Source: Haematococcus lacustris (taxonomy: Eukaryota > Chlorophyta > Chlorophyceae > Chlamydomonadales > Haematococcaceae). Taken from it: DNA of 64,000 nucleotides. Shown piece after piece: positions 23,815-37,325 of the stretch. The notes beneath the pieces were generated by a model. That model saw only the letters and a list, made by a program, of their open reading frames with translations. It made no database searches and was not told the origin of the DNA. The position numbers and the translations under genes were made by a program. Every line of letters begins with the position of its first letter. Position 1 is the stretch's first letter. The stretch is taken from positions 2,817,400-2,881,399 of the forward strand of contig JASKMD010000008.1 in assembly GCA_030144725.1 (NCBI GenBank). Reading direction: 5' to 3'.

Positions 23815-26800
23815 GCATCAGCCTGGCTGTAGCCGTAAGGCCCCTGCAAGCAGACAGCGGCAGCACCCCTGGTCATGCATGCTGCATCGTGCCCATGGCC
23901 AGTTTAGCATGGGCTGGCATGCAGCTGTCCCAGACAAGCAGATCAAGGCTGGCAGCTGGATTGGGCAAGGCAACACACTCACCGCCCTGCTGCTGGCACT
24001 GGCCTAGGCGGATGCCGAGGCTGACGAGCCAGACTGGTCATGCTGCAGTAGACGCCCTCCGTAGCCCTTGCTGATGGCCTGTGCCTGTGCCTCTGCCACC
24101 GCCTTGCTGCTGCCCCCACCAAATGAGTCAGCAAAGGCAGCTGCCCTGGCATCAGCTATGCTGCTGCCACCACCAAATGAGGCAGCACGTGCGGACGCCT
24201 TGGCATCAGCCTGGCTGTAGCCGTAAGGCCCCTGCAAGCAGACAGCGGCAGCACCCCTGGTCATGCATGCTGCATCGTGCCCATGGCCAGTTTAGCATGG
24301 GCTGGCATGCAGCTGTCCCAGACAAGCAGATCAAGGCTGGCAGCTGGATTGGGCAAGGCAACACACTCACCGCCCTGCTGCTGGCACTGGCCGAGGCGGA
24401 TGCCGAGGCTGACGAGCCAGACTGGTCATGCTGCAGTAGACGCCCTCCGTAGCCCTTGCTGATGGCCTGTGCCTGTGCCTCTGCCACCGCCTTGCTGCTG
24501 CCCCCACCGAATGAGTCAGCAAAGGCAGCTGCCCTGGCATCAGCTATGCTGCTGCCACCACCAAATGAGGCAGCACGTGCGGACGCCTTGGCATCAGCCT
24601 GGCTGTAGCCGTAAGGCCCCTGCAAGCAGACAGCGGCAGCACCCCTGGTCATGCATGCTGCATCGTGCCCATGGCCAGTTTAGCATGGGCTGGCATGCAG
24701 CTGTCCCAGACAAGCAGATCAGGGCTGGCAGCTGGATTGGGCAAGGCAACACACCTACCGCCCTGCTGCTGGCACTGGCCGAGGCGGATGCCGAGGCTGA
24801 CGAGCCAGACTGGTCATGCTGCAGTAGACGCCCTCCGTAGCCCTTGCTGATGGCCTGTGCCTGTGCCTCTGCCACCGCCTTGCTGCTGCCCCCACCGAAT
24901 GAGTCAGCAAAGGCAGCTGCCCTGGCATCAGCTATGCTGCTGCCACCACCAAATGAGGCAGCACGTGCGGACGCCTTGGCATCAGCCTGGCTGTAGCCGT
25001 AAGGCCCCTGCAAGCAGACAGCGGCAGCACCCCTGGTCATGCATGCTGCATCGTGCCCATGGCCAGTTTAGCATGGGCTGGCATGCAGCTGTCCCAGACA
25101 AGCAGATCAGGGCTGGCAGCTGGATTGGGCAAGGCAACACACTCACCGCCCTGCTGCTGGCACTGGCCGAGGCGGATGCCGAGGCTGACGAGCCAGACTG
25201 GTCATGCTGCAGTAGACGCCCTCCGTAGCCCTTGCTGATGGCCTGTGCCTGTGCCTCTGCCACCGCCTTGCTGCTGCCCCCACCGAATGAGTCAGCAAAG
25301 GCAGCTGCCCTGGCATCAGCTATGCTGCTGCCACCACCAAATGAGGCAGCACGTGCGGACGCCTTGGCATCAGCCTGGCTGTAGCCGTAAGGCCCCTGCA
25401 AGCAGACAGCGGCAGCACCCCTGGTCATGCATGCTGCATCGTGCCCATGGCCAGTTTAGCATGGGCTGGCATGCAGCTGTCCCAGACAAGCAGATCAAGG
25501 CTGGCAGCTGGATTGGGCAAGGCAACACACTCACCGCCCTGCTGCTGGCACTGGCCGAGGCGGATGCCGAGGCTGACGAGCCAGACTGGTCATGCTGCAG
25601 TAGACGCCCTCCGTAGCCCTTGCTGATGGCCTGTGCCTGTGCCTCTGCCACCGCCTTGCTGCTGCCCCCACCGAATGAGTCAGCAAAGGCAGCTGCCCTG
25701 GCATCAGCTATGCTGCTGCCACCACCAAATGAGGCAGCACGTGCGGACGCCTTGGCATCAGCCTGGCTGTAGCCGTAAGGCCCCTGCAAGCAGACAGCGG
25801 CAGCACCCCTGGTCATGCATGCTGCATCGTGCCCATGGCCAGTTTAGCATGGGCTGGCATGCAGCTGTCCCAGACAAGCAGATCAGGGCTGGCAGCTGGA
25901 TTGGGCAAGGCAACACACTCACCGCCCTGCTGCTGGCACTGGCCGAGGCGGATGCCGAGGCTGACGAGCCAGACTGGTCATGCTGCAGTAGACGCCCTCC
26001 GTAGCCCTTGCTGATGGCCTGTGCCTGTGCCTCTGCCACCGCCTTGCTGCTGCCCCCACCAAATGAGTCAGCAAAGGCAGCTGCCCTGGCATCAGCTATG
26101 CTGCTGCCACCACCAAATGAGGCAGCACGTGCGGACGCCTTGGCATCAGCCTGGCTGTAGCCGTAAGGCCCCTGCAAGCAGACAGCGGCAGCACCCCTGG
26201 TCATGCATGCTGCATCGTGCCCATGGCCAGTTTAGCATGGGCTGGCATGCAGCTGTCCCAGACAAGCAGATCAGGGCTGGCAGCTGGATTGGGCAAGGCA
26301 ACACACTCACCGCCCTGCTGCTGGCACTGGCCGAGGCGGACGCCGAGGCTGACGAGCCTGGCTTGTCGTGGTGCAGAATGCGACCTGCAGGTTTGGTATC
26401 CTGCCTTGCATCACTGCGCTGCGGCTGCTTGCTGATTGCGCGCAAGCGTGGGCAGGCGGCCCGTAGCTGCAAGCCGACTCAGCGCATCGAGTATTATTGC
26501 CTACCTTGCACTACGGCCACTGCCATCGCTACAAGGAATAGCGCTGCGATGGCCTTCATTCGCAGGTTCGGCGGGGACATCTCTGCGTCACTGGAAAGGG
26601 CGAGCGGTTGATGGGACAATGCCTCTGCGGGATGCTATTGGAGAGGCTGGCAGCGCGTTTCTATTGGCACCTCACTCTCAAAAGGTGACGCCGGCACTGG
26701 CGGGCAACTACGCGACAACTTTGCCGCCGCCCAACCCGGTAACTGCGAATCTGGCCATCACCTGACAAGTATCATCGCCAACCTGCAGCGCTGAAGAACC

Positions 26801-28145
26801 TGCATTGGAGGCACTGTGCGGGTGACCTTGCAATGTGCGCGGCTGGCCGCCAGAGCCTAGGCCTCGTCGAACGGTGTAACAACATGGTGGGCGCGGTAGC
26901 CTTGCATGACCGCGGTCGCCGGCTGGCCTAGACTAGCCATTGGGACATCCCATGTCAAGTCCGTCGGCTAAGCTGCCGACTGTGGCAGCAGTCACCTAGT
27001 AGTCACAGCTGTTATGAGAGGCTGCCTGAAGGAATGGAGGGATGGAGGGATTGGGGTGTCAGTGCCATACCCCAGCTCCTACTCCTACCCCACACCCAGC
27101 AATGCAGTCGAATTCGAGTCGAATCACTGATACGTCACTGTGCCGCCCAGTGGACATGTGGCATTCACAGTCGGCAGGTACAGCAAGGCCGGTGTCCAGG
27201 CCTCTTCAAGGGACGGGCTGTGCGACAGCTGTTGGATGGCAGGCAGCTTGTAATAACCAGCAGCTTCTGTAGGCCCACTTAGCCACCAGTGCATGGCTTG
27301 AGGAGGGCCACGATGACGGGGACCCTGCTGGAGCTGCTGGGGCCGGTGTGTCAGAGCTGTGACCATTGCTTTGATGTAGCCATACAGCATAGCAATGGGG
27401 GTTGGTGCCCCACAGTCACACCAGGCTGTAGGCTGTGCCGTGGCACACAAGCACCCGCAATTGACAGGGGCCTGGTCCGAGATCATCTACACAGGGTGCA
27501 AGCAGTGGCATGACTGAACCTCCACTGCCATGGCCCATGCGCCCCATGCCGGCAGCTGCCAAGCAGTATGGCCATGACACGCCAGTGCAACGGGGAGTCT
27601 CGCGGTATGCAGGTGGCAGCTGGGTCGCTTACACAGCTCGCATATCTCACATGGACGGCTCAACATGTACCCCACTCCTAGTCTACAGGCGATCACTGTG
27701 GCCGCGGTTGTCACACCCAACACCCAACACCCAGCACCCAACAACTGCTCTGCAAGCTCTCCCATGTCTCGACAAGGCTCCTACACCAGCACCCCAGTGC
27801 CGAGACACGAGCATGGCATGCGTGGCAGCTTCTACCAGCCCTGACCCTATAGGCAACACGAGGGTTCAGATGGAATGAATGGGTGTGGACTTATCTCAGT
27901 GCAAGTAAATAGTAAGCGATGACAACGATGGAGCAGTGATGCAATGAAATTCCTTTCAATGCAGTCAACAAAGCTAATGTTGCGTGCATCACAATAACGG
28001 AGCAAGACTAAGGATACCTAGAAGGCCGGCACAAGGACATGCAAGCCGAGCTCCGGGGCAGTCTTCTAGGCTTGATGAGAATGAGCGCCCCGAGCACAGT
28101 TCCACTGACACTGGTAGTGTCTCCACACTGGCACTCAGCCAGCAG

Positions 28146-30677
28146 CTAAGGATAGCCGCTGCTCCTAGCCTGTGCCTGTGCCTGGGCCACCGCCTTGCTG
28201 CTGCCCCCACCAAATGAGTCAGCAAAGGCAGCTGCCCTGGCATCAGCTATGCTGCTGCCACCACCAAATGAGGCAGCACGTGCGGACGCCTTGGCATCAG
28301 CCTGGCTGTAGCCGTGAGGCCCCTGCAAGCAGACAGCGGCAGCACCCCTGGTCATGCATGCTGCATCGTGCCCATGGCCAGTTTAGCATGGGCTGGCATG
28401 CAGCTGTCCCAGACAAGCAGATCAAGGCTGGCAGCTGGATTGGGCAAGGCAACACACTCACCGCCCTGCTGCTGGCACTGGCCGAGGCGGATGCCGAGGC
28501 TGACGAGCCAGACTGGTCATGCTGCAGTAGACGCCCTCCGTAGCCCTTGCTGATGGCCTGTGCCTGTGCCTCTGCCACCGCCTTGCTGCTGCCCCCACCA
28601 AATGAGTCAGCAAAGGCAGCTGCCCTGGCATCAGCTATGCTGCTGCCACCACCAAATGAGGCAGCACGTGCGGACGCCTTGGCATCAGCCTGGCTGTAGC
28701 CGTGAGGCCCCTGCAAGCAGACAGCGGCAGCACCCCTGGTCATGCATGCTGCATCGTGCCCATGGCCAGTTTAGCATGGGCTGGCATGCAGCTGTCCCAG
28801 ACAAGCAGATCAGGGCTGGCAGCTGGATTGGGCAAGGCAACACACTCACCGCCCTGCTGCTGGCACTGGCCGAGGCGGATGCCGAGGCTGACGAGCCAGA
28901 CTGGTCATGCTGCAGTAGACGCCCTCCGTAGCCCTTGCTGATGGCCTGTGCCTGTGCCTCTGCCACCGCCTTGCTGCTGCCCCCACCGAATGAGTCAGCA
29001 AAGGCAGCTGCCCTGGCATCAGCTATGCTGCTGCCACCACCAAATGAGGCAGCACGTGCGGACGCCTTGGCATCAGCCTGGCTGTAGCCGTAAGGCCCCT
29101 GCAAGCAGACAGCGGCAGCACCCCTGGTCATGCATGCTGCATCGTGCCCATGGCCAGTTTAGCATGGGCTGGCATGCAGCTGTCCCAGACAAGCAGATCA
29201 GGGCTGGCAGCTGGATTGGGCAAGGCAACACACTCACCGCCCTGCTGCTGGCACTGGCCGAGGCGGATGCCGAGGCTGACGAGCCAGACTGGTCATGCTG
29301 CAGTAGACGCCCTCCGTAGCCCTTGCTGATGGCCTGTGCCTGTGCCTCTGCCACCGCCTTGCTGCTGCCCCCACCGAATGAGTCAGCAAAGGCAGCTGCC
29401 CTGGCATCAGCTATGCTGCTGCCACCACCAAATGAGGCAGCACGTGCGGACGCCTTGGCATCAGCCTGGCTGTAGCCGTAAGGCCCCTGCAAGCAGACAG
29501 CGGCAGCACCCCTGGTCATGCATGCTGCATCGTGCCCATGGCCAGTTTAGCATGGGCTGGCATGCAGCTGTCCCAGACAAGCAGATCAAGGCTGGCAGCT
29601 GGATTGGGCAAGGCAACACACTCACCGCCCTGCTGCTGGCACTGGCCGAGGCGGATGCCGAGGCTGACGAGCCAGACTGGTCATGCTGCAGTAGACGCCC
29701 TCCGTAGCCCTTGCTGATGGCCTGTGCCTGTGCCTGTGCCTCTGCCACCGCCTTGCTGCTGCCCCCACCAAATGAGTCAGCAAAGGCAGCTGCCCTGGCA
29801 TCAGCTATGCTGCTGCCACCACCAAATGAGGCAGCACGTGCGGACGCCTTGGCATCAGCCTGGCTGTAGCCATAAGGCCCCTGCAAGCAGACAGCGGCAG
29901 CACCCCTGGTCATGCATGCTGCATCGTGCCCATGGCCAGTTTAGCATGGGCTGGCATGCAGCTGTCCCAGACAAGCAGATCAGGGCTGGCAGCTGGATTG
30001 GGCAAGGCAACACACTCACCGCCCTGCTGCTGGCACTGGCCGAGGCGGATGCCGAGGCTGACGAGCCAGACTGGTCATGCTGCAGTAGACGCCCTCCGTA
30101 GCCCTTGCTGATGGCCTGTGCCTGTGCCTCTGCCACCGCCTTGCTGCTGCCCCCACCAAATGAGTCAGCAAAGGCAGCTGCCCTGGCATCAGCTATGCTG
30201 CTGCCACCACCAAATGAGGCAGCACGTGCGGACGCCTTGGCATCAGCCTGGCTGTAGCCGTAAGGCCCCTGCAAGCAGACAGCGGCAGCACCCCTGGTCA
30301 TGCATGCTGCATCGTGCCCATGGCCAGTTTAGCATGGGCTGGCATGCAGCTGTCCCAGACAAGCAGATCAGGGCTGGCAGGTGGATTGGGCAAGGCAACA
30401 CACTCACCGCCCTGCTGCTGGCACTGGCCGAGGCGGACGCCGAGGCTGACGAGCCTGGCTTGTCGTGGTGCAGAATGCGACCTGCAGGTTTGGTATCCTG
30501 CCTTGCATCACTGCGCTGCGGCTGCTTGCTGATTGCGCGCAAGCGTGGGCAGGCGGCCCGTAGCTGCAAGCCGACTCAGCGCATCGAGTATTATTGCCTA
30601 CCTTGCACTACGGCCACTGCCATCGCTACAAGGAATAGCGCTGCGATGGCCTTCATTCGCAGGTTCGGCGGGGACAT
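28146..30677 (-). CDS. Secreted module protein, copy 7 (5 modules)
   Basis: Exons 30677-30602, 30481-30408, 30268-30020, 29880-29626, 29486-29238, 29098-28850, 28710-28462 and 28322-28146 give 525 residues. The 29880-29626 exon has the same extra AQ pair as copy 2. The last two exons start GPHG as in copy 2, so copies 2 and 7 differ mainly by one extra ordinary module here. The frame is intact. Confidence 0.8.
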
Positions 30678-32233
30678 CTCTGCGTCACTGGAAAGGGCGA
30701 GCGGTTGATGGGACAATGCCTCTGCGGGATGCTATTGGAGAGGCTGGCAGCGCGTTTCTATTGGCACCTCACTCTCAAAAGGTGACGCCGGCACTGGCGG
30801 GCAACTACGCGACAACTTTGCCGCCGCCCAACCCGGTAACTGCGATCTGGCCATCACCTGACAAGTATCATCGCCAACCTGCAGCGCTGAAGAACCTGCA
30901 TTGGAGGCACTGTGCGGGTGACCTTGCAATGTGCGCGGCTGGCCGCCAGAGCCTAGGCCTCGTCGAACGGTGTAACAACATGGTGGGCGCGGTAGCCTTG
31001 CATGACCGCGGTCGCCGGCTGGCCTAGACTAGCCATTGGGACATCCCATGTCAAGTCCGTCGGCTAAGCTGCCGACTGTGGCAGCGGTCACCTAGTAGTC
31101 ACAGCTGTTATGAGAGGCTGCCTGAAGGAATGGAGGGATGGAGGGATTGGGGTGTCAGTGCCATACCCCAGCTCCTACTCCTACCCCACACCCAGCAATG
31201 CAGTCGAATTCGAGTCGAATCACTGATACGTCACTGTGCCGCCCAGTGGACATGTGGCATTCACAGTCGGCAGGTACAGCAAGGCCGGTGTCCAGGCCTC
31301 TTCAAGGGACGGGCTGTGCGACAGCTGTTGGATGGCAGGCAGCTTGTAATAACCAGCAGCTTCTGTAGGCCCACTTAGCCACCAGTGCATGGCTTGAGGA
31401 GGGCCACGATGACGGGGACCCTGCTGGAGCTGCTGGGGCCGGTGTGTCAGAGCTGTGACCATTGCTTTGATGTAGCCATACAGCATAGCAATGGGGGTTG
31501 GTGCCCCACAGTCACACCAGGCTGTAGGCTGTGCCGTGGCACACAAGCACCCGCAATTGACAGGGGCCTGGTCCGAGATCATCTACACAGGGTGCAAGCA
31601 GTGGCTTGGCTGACACTCTGCTGCCATGGCCCATGCGCCCCATGCCGGCAGCTGCCAAGCAGTATGGCCATGACACGCCAGTGCAACGGGGAGTCTCGCG
31701 GTATGCAGGTGGCAGCTGGGTCGCTTACACAGCTCGCATATCTCACATGGACGGCTCAACATGTACCCCACTCCTAGTCTACAGGCGATCACTGTGGCCG
31801 CGGTTGTCACACCCAACACCCAACACCCAGCACCCAACAACTGCTCTGCAAGCTCTCCCATGTCTCGACAAGGCTCCTACACCAGCACCCCAGTGCCGAG
31901 ACACGAGCATGGCATGCGTGGCAGCTTCTACCAGCCCTGACCCTATAGGCAACACGAGGGTTCAGATGGAATGAATGGGTGTGGACTTATCTCAGTGCAA
32001 GTAAATAGTAAGCGATGACAACGATGGAGCAGTGATGCAATGAAATTCATTTCAATGCAGTCAACAAAGCTAATGTTGCGTGCATCACAATAACGGAGCA
32101 AGACTAAGGATACCTAGAAGGCCGGCACAAGGACATGCAAGCCGAGCTCCGGGGCAGTCTTCTAGGCTTGATGAGAATGAGCGCCCCGAGCACTGACACT
32201 GGTAGGGTCTCCACACTGGCACTTAGCCAGCAG

Positions 32234-32623
32234 CTAAGAATAGCCGCTGCTCCTAGCCTGTGCCTGTGCCTGGGCCACCGCCTTGCTGCTGCCCCCACCA
32301 AATGAGTCAGCAAAGGCAGCTGCCCTGGCATCAGCTATGCTGCTGCCACCACCAAATGAGGCAGCACGTGCGGACGCCTTGGCATCAGCCTGGCTGTAGC
32401 CGTAAGGCCCCTGCAAGCAGACAGCGGCAGCACCCCTGGTCATGCATGCTGCATCGTGCCCATGGCCAGTTTAGCATGGGCTAACATGCAGCTGTCCCAG
32501 ACGAGCAGATCAAGGCTGGCAGCTGGAGTGGGCAAGGCAACACACTCACCGCACTGCTGCTGGCACTGGCTGAGGCGGACGCCGAGGCTGACGAGCCTGC
32601 TTTGTCGTGGTGCAGAATGCGAC
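32234..32623 (-). pseudogene. Module protein, copy 8 (0 modules, no signal exon)
   Basis: Only exon 2 (32623-32550) and the last exon (32410-32234) remain, separated by the usual 139-bp intron. Exon 2 reads HHDKAG and ends SSSA rather than SSRA. The last exon ends SSGYS rather than SSGYP. The signal-peptide exon and most of intron 1 are replaced by unrelated DNA at 32644-33315. An in-frame Gln/Lys-rich extension runs upstream through the microsatellite, but a functional start there is unlikely. Without a signal peptide the product would not be secreted. TGTAA is at 31725-31729. Confidence 0.65.
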
Positions 32624-32715
32624 CTGCAGGTTTGGTATCCTGCCAGCAGCAGCAGCAGCAGGATGGCAGGCATGCAACCACAACAGCTTCAGCCCTGCAC
32701 ATTAGGGACAACTTG

Positions 32716-32915
<200 letters not shown>

Positions 32916-32926
32916 GCTGGGTGCAG

Positions 32927-33027
32927 AGGACAACGGCATCACTGCTGCCATCAACTACACCGTCACCTCCTTTGCCTTCCCCTCCAACTATCCCTTCCAA
33001 AGCTACGCAGCGCGCTGGCCAGCGCCA
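32927..33027 (+). CDS. Exon-like fragment of an unidentified gene
   Basis: After a GGTGCAG acceptor the frame reads DNGITAAINYTVTSFAFPSN and continues YPFQSYAARWPAP up to a GTGAGG donor, 101 bp in all. Residue composition is unlike the surrounding repeats and looks like ordinary protein. It lies on the strand opposite to the array genes and probably came with the foreign segment. Family unknown. Confidence 0.35.
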
Positions 33028-34787
33028 GTGAGGCCTGCTTCACACAGCCGCAGGCGTCGCTGATCAGGCCTGCGCTTGCCCTGTGCAGCTGCCACTCAGC
33101 TGCTGCCCCTCCCCAACACGCACTCTCATGCATAGCCCTGTGACCGGGAGCGGTAGGCTGTGCTGACATGTGGGGGTGAGGGGGGCTGAGCTCCATGCCT
33201 TTGGAGCATGCTGGCATCACATGGGGGTATGTTTTGACTATGTAAAGCAGACCTACCCGCCCGCCCGCCCGCCCGCCCAAGTGCCTGGCACTGTCATCTC
33301 CCCACAAAAAAAAACCCTCTCAAAAGGTGACGCCGGCACTGGCGGGCAACTACGCGACAACTTTGCCGCCGCCCAACCCGGTAACTGCGAATCTGGCCAT
33401 CACCTGACAAGTACCATCGCCAACATGCTGCGCTGAAGAACCTGCATTGGAGGCACTGTGCGGGTGACCTTGCAATGTGCGCGGCTGGCCGCCAGAGCCT
33501 AGGCCTCGTCGAACGGTCTAACAACATGGTGGGCGCGGTAGCCTTGCATGACCGCGGTCGCCGGCTGGCCTAGACTAGCCATTGGGACATCCCATGTCAA
33601 GTCCGTCGGCTAAGCTGCCGACTGTGGCAGCAGTCACCTGGTAGTCACAGCTGTTATGGTAGGCTGTCTGAAGGGATGGAGGGATGGAGGGATTGGGGTG
33701 TCAGTGCCATACCCCAGCTCCTACTCCTACCCCACACCCAGCAATGCAGTCGAATTCGAGTCGAATCACTGATACGTCACTGTGCCGCCCAGTTGACATG
33801 TGGCATTCATGGTCGACAGGTACAGCAAGGCCGGTGTCCAGGCCTCTTCAAGGGACGGGCTGTGCGACAGCTGTTGGATGGCAGGCAGCTTGTAATAACC
33901 AGCAGCTTCTGTAGGCCCACTTAGCCACCAGTGCATGGCTTGAGGAGGGCCACGATGACGGGGACCCTGCTGGAGCTGCTGGCGCCGGTGTGTCAGAGCT
34001 GTGACCATTGCTTTGATGTAGCCATACAGCATAGCAATGGGGGTTGGTGCCCCACAGTCACACCAGGCTGTAGGCTGTGCCGTGGCACACAAGCACCCGC
34101 AATTGACAGGGGCCTGGTCCGAGATCATCTACACAGGGTGCAAGCAGTGGCTTGACTGAACCTCCACTGCCATGGCCCATGCGCCCCATGCCGGCAGCTG
34201 CCAAGCAGTATGGCCATGACACGCCAGTGCAACGGGGAGCCTCGCGGTATGCAGGTGGCAGCTGGGTCGCTTACACAGCTCGCATATCTCACATGGACGG
34301 CTCAACATGTACCCCACTCCTAGTCTACAGGCGATCACTGTGGCCGCGGTTGTCACACCCAACACCCAACACCCAGCACCCAACAACTGCTCTGCAAGCT
34401 CTTCCATGTGTCGACAAGGCTCCTACACCAGCACCCCGGTGCCGAGACATGAGCATGGCATGCGTGGCAGCTTCTACCAGCCCTGACCCTATAGGCAACA
34501 CGAGGGTTTAGATGGAATGAATGGGTGTGGACTTATCTCAGTGCAAGTAAATAGTAAGCGATGACAACGATGGAGCAGTGATGCAATGAAATTCCTTTCA
34601 ATGCAGTCAACAAAGCTAATGTTGCGTGCATCACAATAACGGAGCAAGACTAAGGATATCTAGAAGGCCGGCACAAGGACATGCAAGCCGAGCTCCGGGG
34701 CAGTCTTCTAGGCCTGATGAGAATGAGCGCCCCGAGCACAGTTCCACTGACACTGGTAGGGTCTCCACACTGGCACTTAGCCAGCAG

Positions 34788-35761
34788 CTAAGGATAGCCG
34801 CTGCTCCTAGCCTGTGCCTGTGCCTGGGCCACTGCCTTGCTGCTGCCCCCACCAAATGAGTCAGCAAAGGCAGCTGCCCTGGCATCAGCTATGCTGCTGC
34901 CACCACTAAATGAGGCAGCACGTGCGGACGCCTTGGCATCAGCCTGGCTGTAGCCGTAAGGCCCCTGCAAGCAGACAGCGGCAGCACCCCTGGTCATGCA
35001 TGCTGCATCGTGCCCATGGCCAGTTTAGCATGGGCTGGCATGCAGCTGTCCCAGACAAGCAGATCAAGGCTGGCAGCTGGATTGGGCAAGGAAACACACT
35101 CACCGCCCTGCTGCTGGCACTGGCCGAGGCGGATGCCGAGGCTGACGAGCCAGACTGGTCATGCTGCAGTAGACGCCCTCCGTAGCCCTTGCTGATGGCC
35201 TGTGCCTGTGCCTCTGCCACCGCCTTGCTGCTGCCCCCACCGAATGAGTCAGCAAAGGCAGCTGCCCTGGCATCAGCTATGCTGCTGCCACCACCAAATG
35301 AGGCAGCACGTGCGGACGCCTTGGCATCAGCCTGGCTGTAGCCGTAAGGCCCCTGCAAGCAGACAGCGGCAGCACCCCTGGTCATGCATGCTGCATCGTG
35401 CCCATGGCCAGTTTAGCATGGGCTGGCATGCAGCTGTCCCAGACAAGCAGATCAGGGCTGGCAGCTGGATTGGGCAAGGCAACACACTCACCGCCCTGCT
35501 GCTGGCACTGGCCGAGGCGGACGCCGAGGCTGACGAGCCTGGCTTGTCGTGGTGCAGAATGCGACCTGCAGGTTTGGTATCCTGCCTTGCATCACTGCGC
35601 TGCGGCTGCTTGCTGATTGCGCGTAAGCGTGGGCAGGCGGCCCGTAGCTGCAAGCCGACTCAGCGCATCGAGTATTATTGCCTACCTTGCACTACGGCCA
35701 CTGCCATCGCTACAAGGAATAGCGCTGCGATGGCCTTCATTCGCAGGTTCGGCGGGGACAT
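34788..35761 (-). CDS. Secreted module protein, copy 9 (1 module)
   Basis: Exons 35761-35686, 35565-35492, 35352-35104 and 34964-34788 give 191 residues. It shares the SFSGGSS variant of the last exon with copy 3. Its 3' flank joins the damaged spacer that used to serve copy 8. Confidence 0.8.
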
Positions 35762-37325
35762 CTCTGCGTCACTGGAAAGGGCGAGCGGTTGATGGGACAA
35801 TGCCTCTGCGGGATGCTATTGGAGAGGCTGGCAGCGCGTTTCTATTGGCACCTCACTCTCAAAAGGTGACGCCGGCACTGGCGGGCAACTACGCGACAAC
35901 TTTGCCGCCGCCCAACCCGGTAACTGCGAATCTGGCCATCACCTGACAAGTATCATCGCCAACCTGCAGCGCTGAAGAACCTGCATTGGAGGCACTGTGC
36001 GGGTGACCTTGCAATGTGCGCGGCTGGCCGCCAGAGCCTAGGCCTCGTCGAACGGTCTAACAACATGGTGGGCGCGGTAGCCTTGCATGACCGCGGTCGC
36101 CGGCTGGCCTAGACTAGCCATTGGGACATCCCATGTCAAGTCCGTCGGCTAAGCTGCCGACTGTGGCAGCAGTCACCTAGTAGTCACAGCTGTTATGAGA
36201 GGCTGCCTGAAGGAATGGAGGGATGGAGGGATTGGGGTGTCAGTGCCATACCCCAGCTCCTACTCCTACCCCACACCCAGCAATGCAGTCGAATTCGAGT
36301 CGAATCACTGATACGTCACTGTGCCGCCCAGTGGACATGTGGCATTCACAGTCGGAAGGTACAGCAAGGCCGGTGTCCAGGCCTCTTCAAGGGACGGGCT
36401 GTGCGACAGCTGTTGGATGGCAGGCAGCTTGTGATAACCAGCAGCTTCTGTAGGCCCACTTAGCCACCAGTGCATGGCTTGAGGAGGGCCACGATGACGG
36501 GGACCCTGCTGGAGCTGCTGGGGCCGGTGTGTCAGAGCTGTGACCATTGCTTTGATGTAGCCATACAGCATAGCAATGGGGGTTGGTGCCCCACAGTCAC
36601 ACCAGGCTGTAGGCTGTGCCGTGGCACACAAGCACCCGCAATTGACAGGGGCCTGGTCCGAGATCATCTACACAGGGTGCAAGCAGTGGCTTGGCTGACA
36701 CTCTGCTGCCATGGCCCATGCGCCCCATGCCGGCAGCTGCCAAGCAGTATGGCCATGACACGCCAGTGCAACGGGGAGCCTCGCGGTATGCAGGTGGCAG
36801 CTGGGTCGCTTACACAGCTCGCATAGCTCACATGGACGGCTCAACATGTACCCCACTCCTAGTCTACAGGCGATCACTGTGGCCGCGGTTGTCACACCCA
36901 ACACCCAACACCCAGCACCCAACAACTGCTCTGCAAGCTCTCCCATGTCTCGACAAGGCTCCTACACCAGCACCCCAGTGCCGAGACACGAGCATGGCAT
37001 GCGTGGCAGCTTCTACCAGCCCTGACCCTATAGGCAACACGAGGGTTCAGATGGAATGAATGGGTGTGGACTTATCTCAGTGCAAGTAAATAGTAAGCGA
37101 TGACAACGATGGAGCAGTGATGCAATGAAATTCCTTTAATGCAGTCAACAAAGCTAATGTTGCGTGCATCACAATAACGGAGCAAGACTAAGGATATCTA
37201 GAAGGCCGGCACAAGGACATGCAAGCCGAGCTCCGGGGCAGTCTTCTAGGCTTGATGAGAATGAGCGCCCCGAGCACAGTTCCACTGACACTGGTAGTGT
37301 CTCCACACTGGCACTCAGCCAGCAG

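Larger units (their letters stand above)
21426..26580 (-). pseudogene. Module protein, copy 6 (8 modules), broken
   Basis: Signal exon 26580-26505, exon 2 26384-26311, then module exons starting at 26171, 25783, 25395, 25007, 24619, 24231, 23843 and 21990, and last exon 21602-21426. Before damage it would have had about 772 residues, the longest member. The module that begins at 23843 is split by the LTR element at 22355-23814 after its first few codons; its remainder runs 22354-22130. The module at 24231-23983 has TCG changed to TAG (24004-24006), an in-frame stop within the Ser-Ala run. The donor after the 25007 exon is GTAGGT rather than GTGAGT. Truncated protein could still be made from the first five modules. 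Confidence 0.75.
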
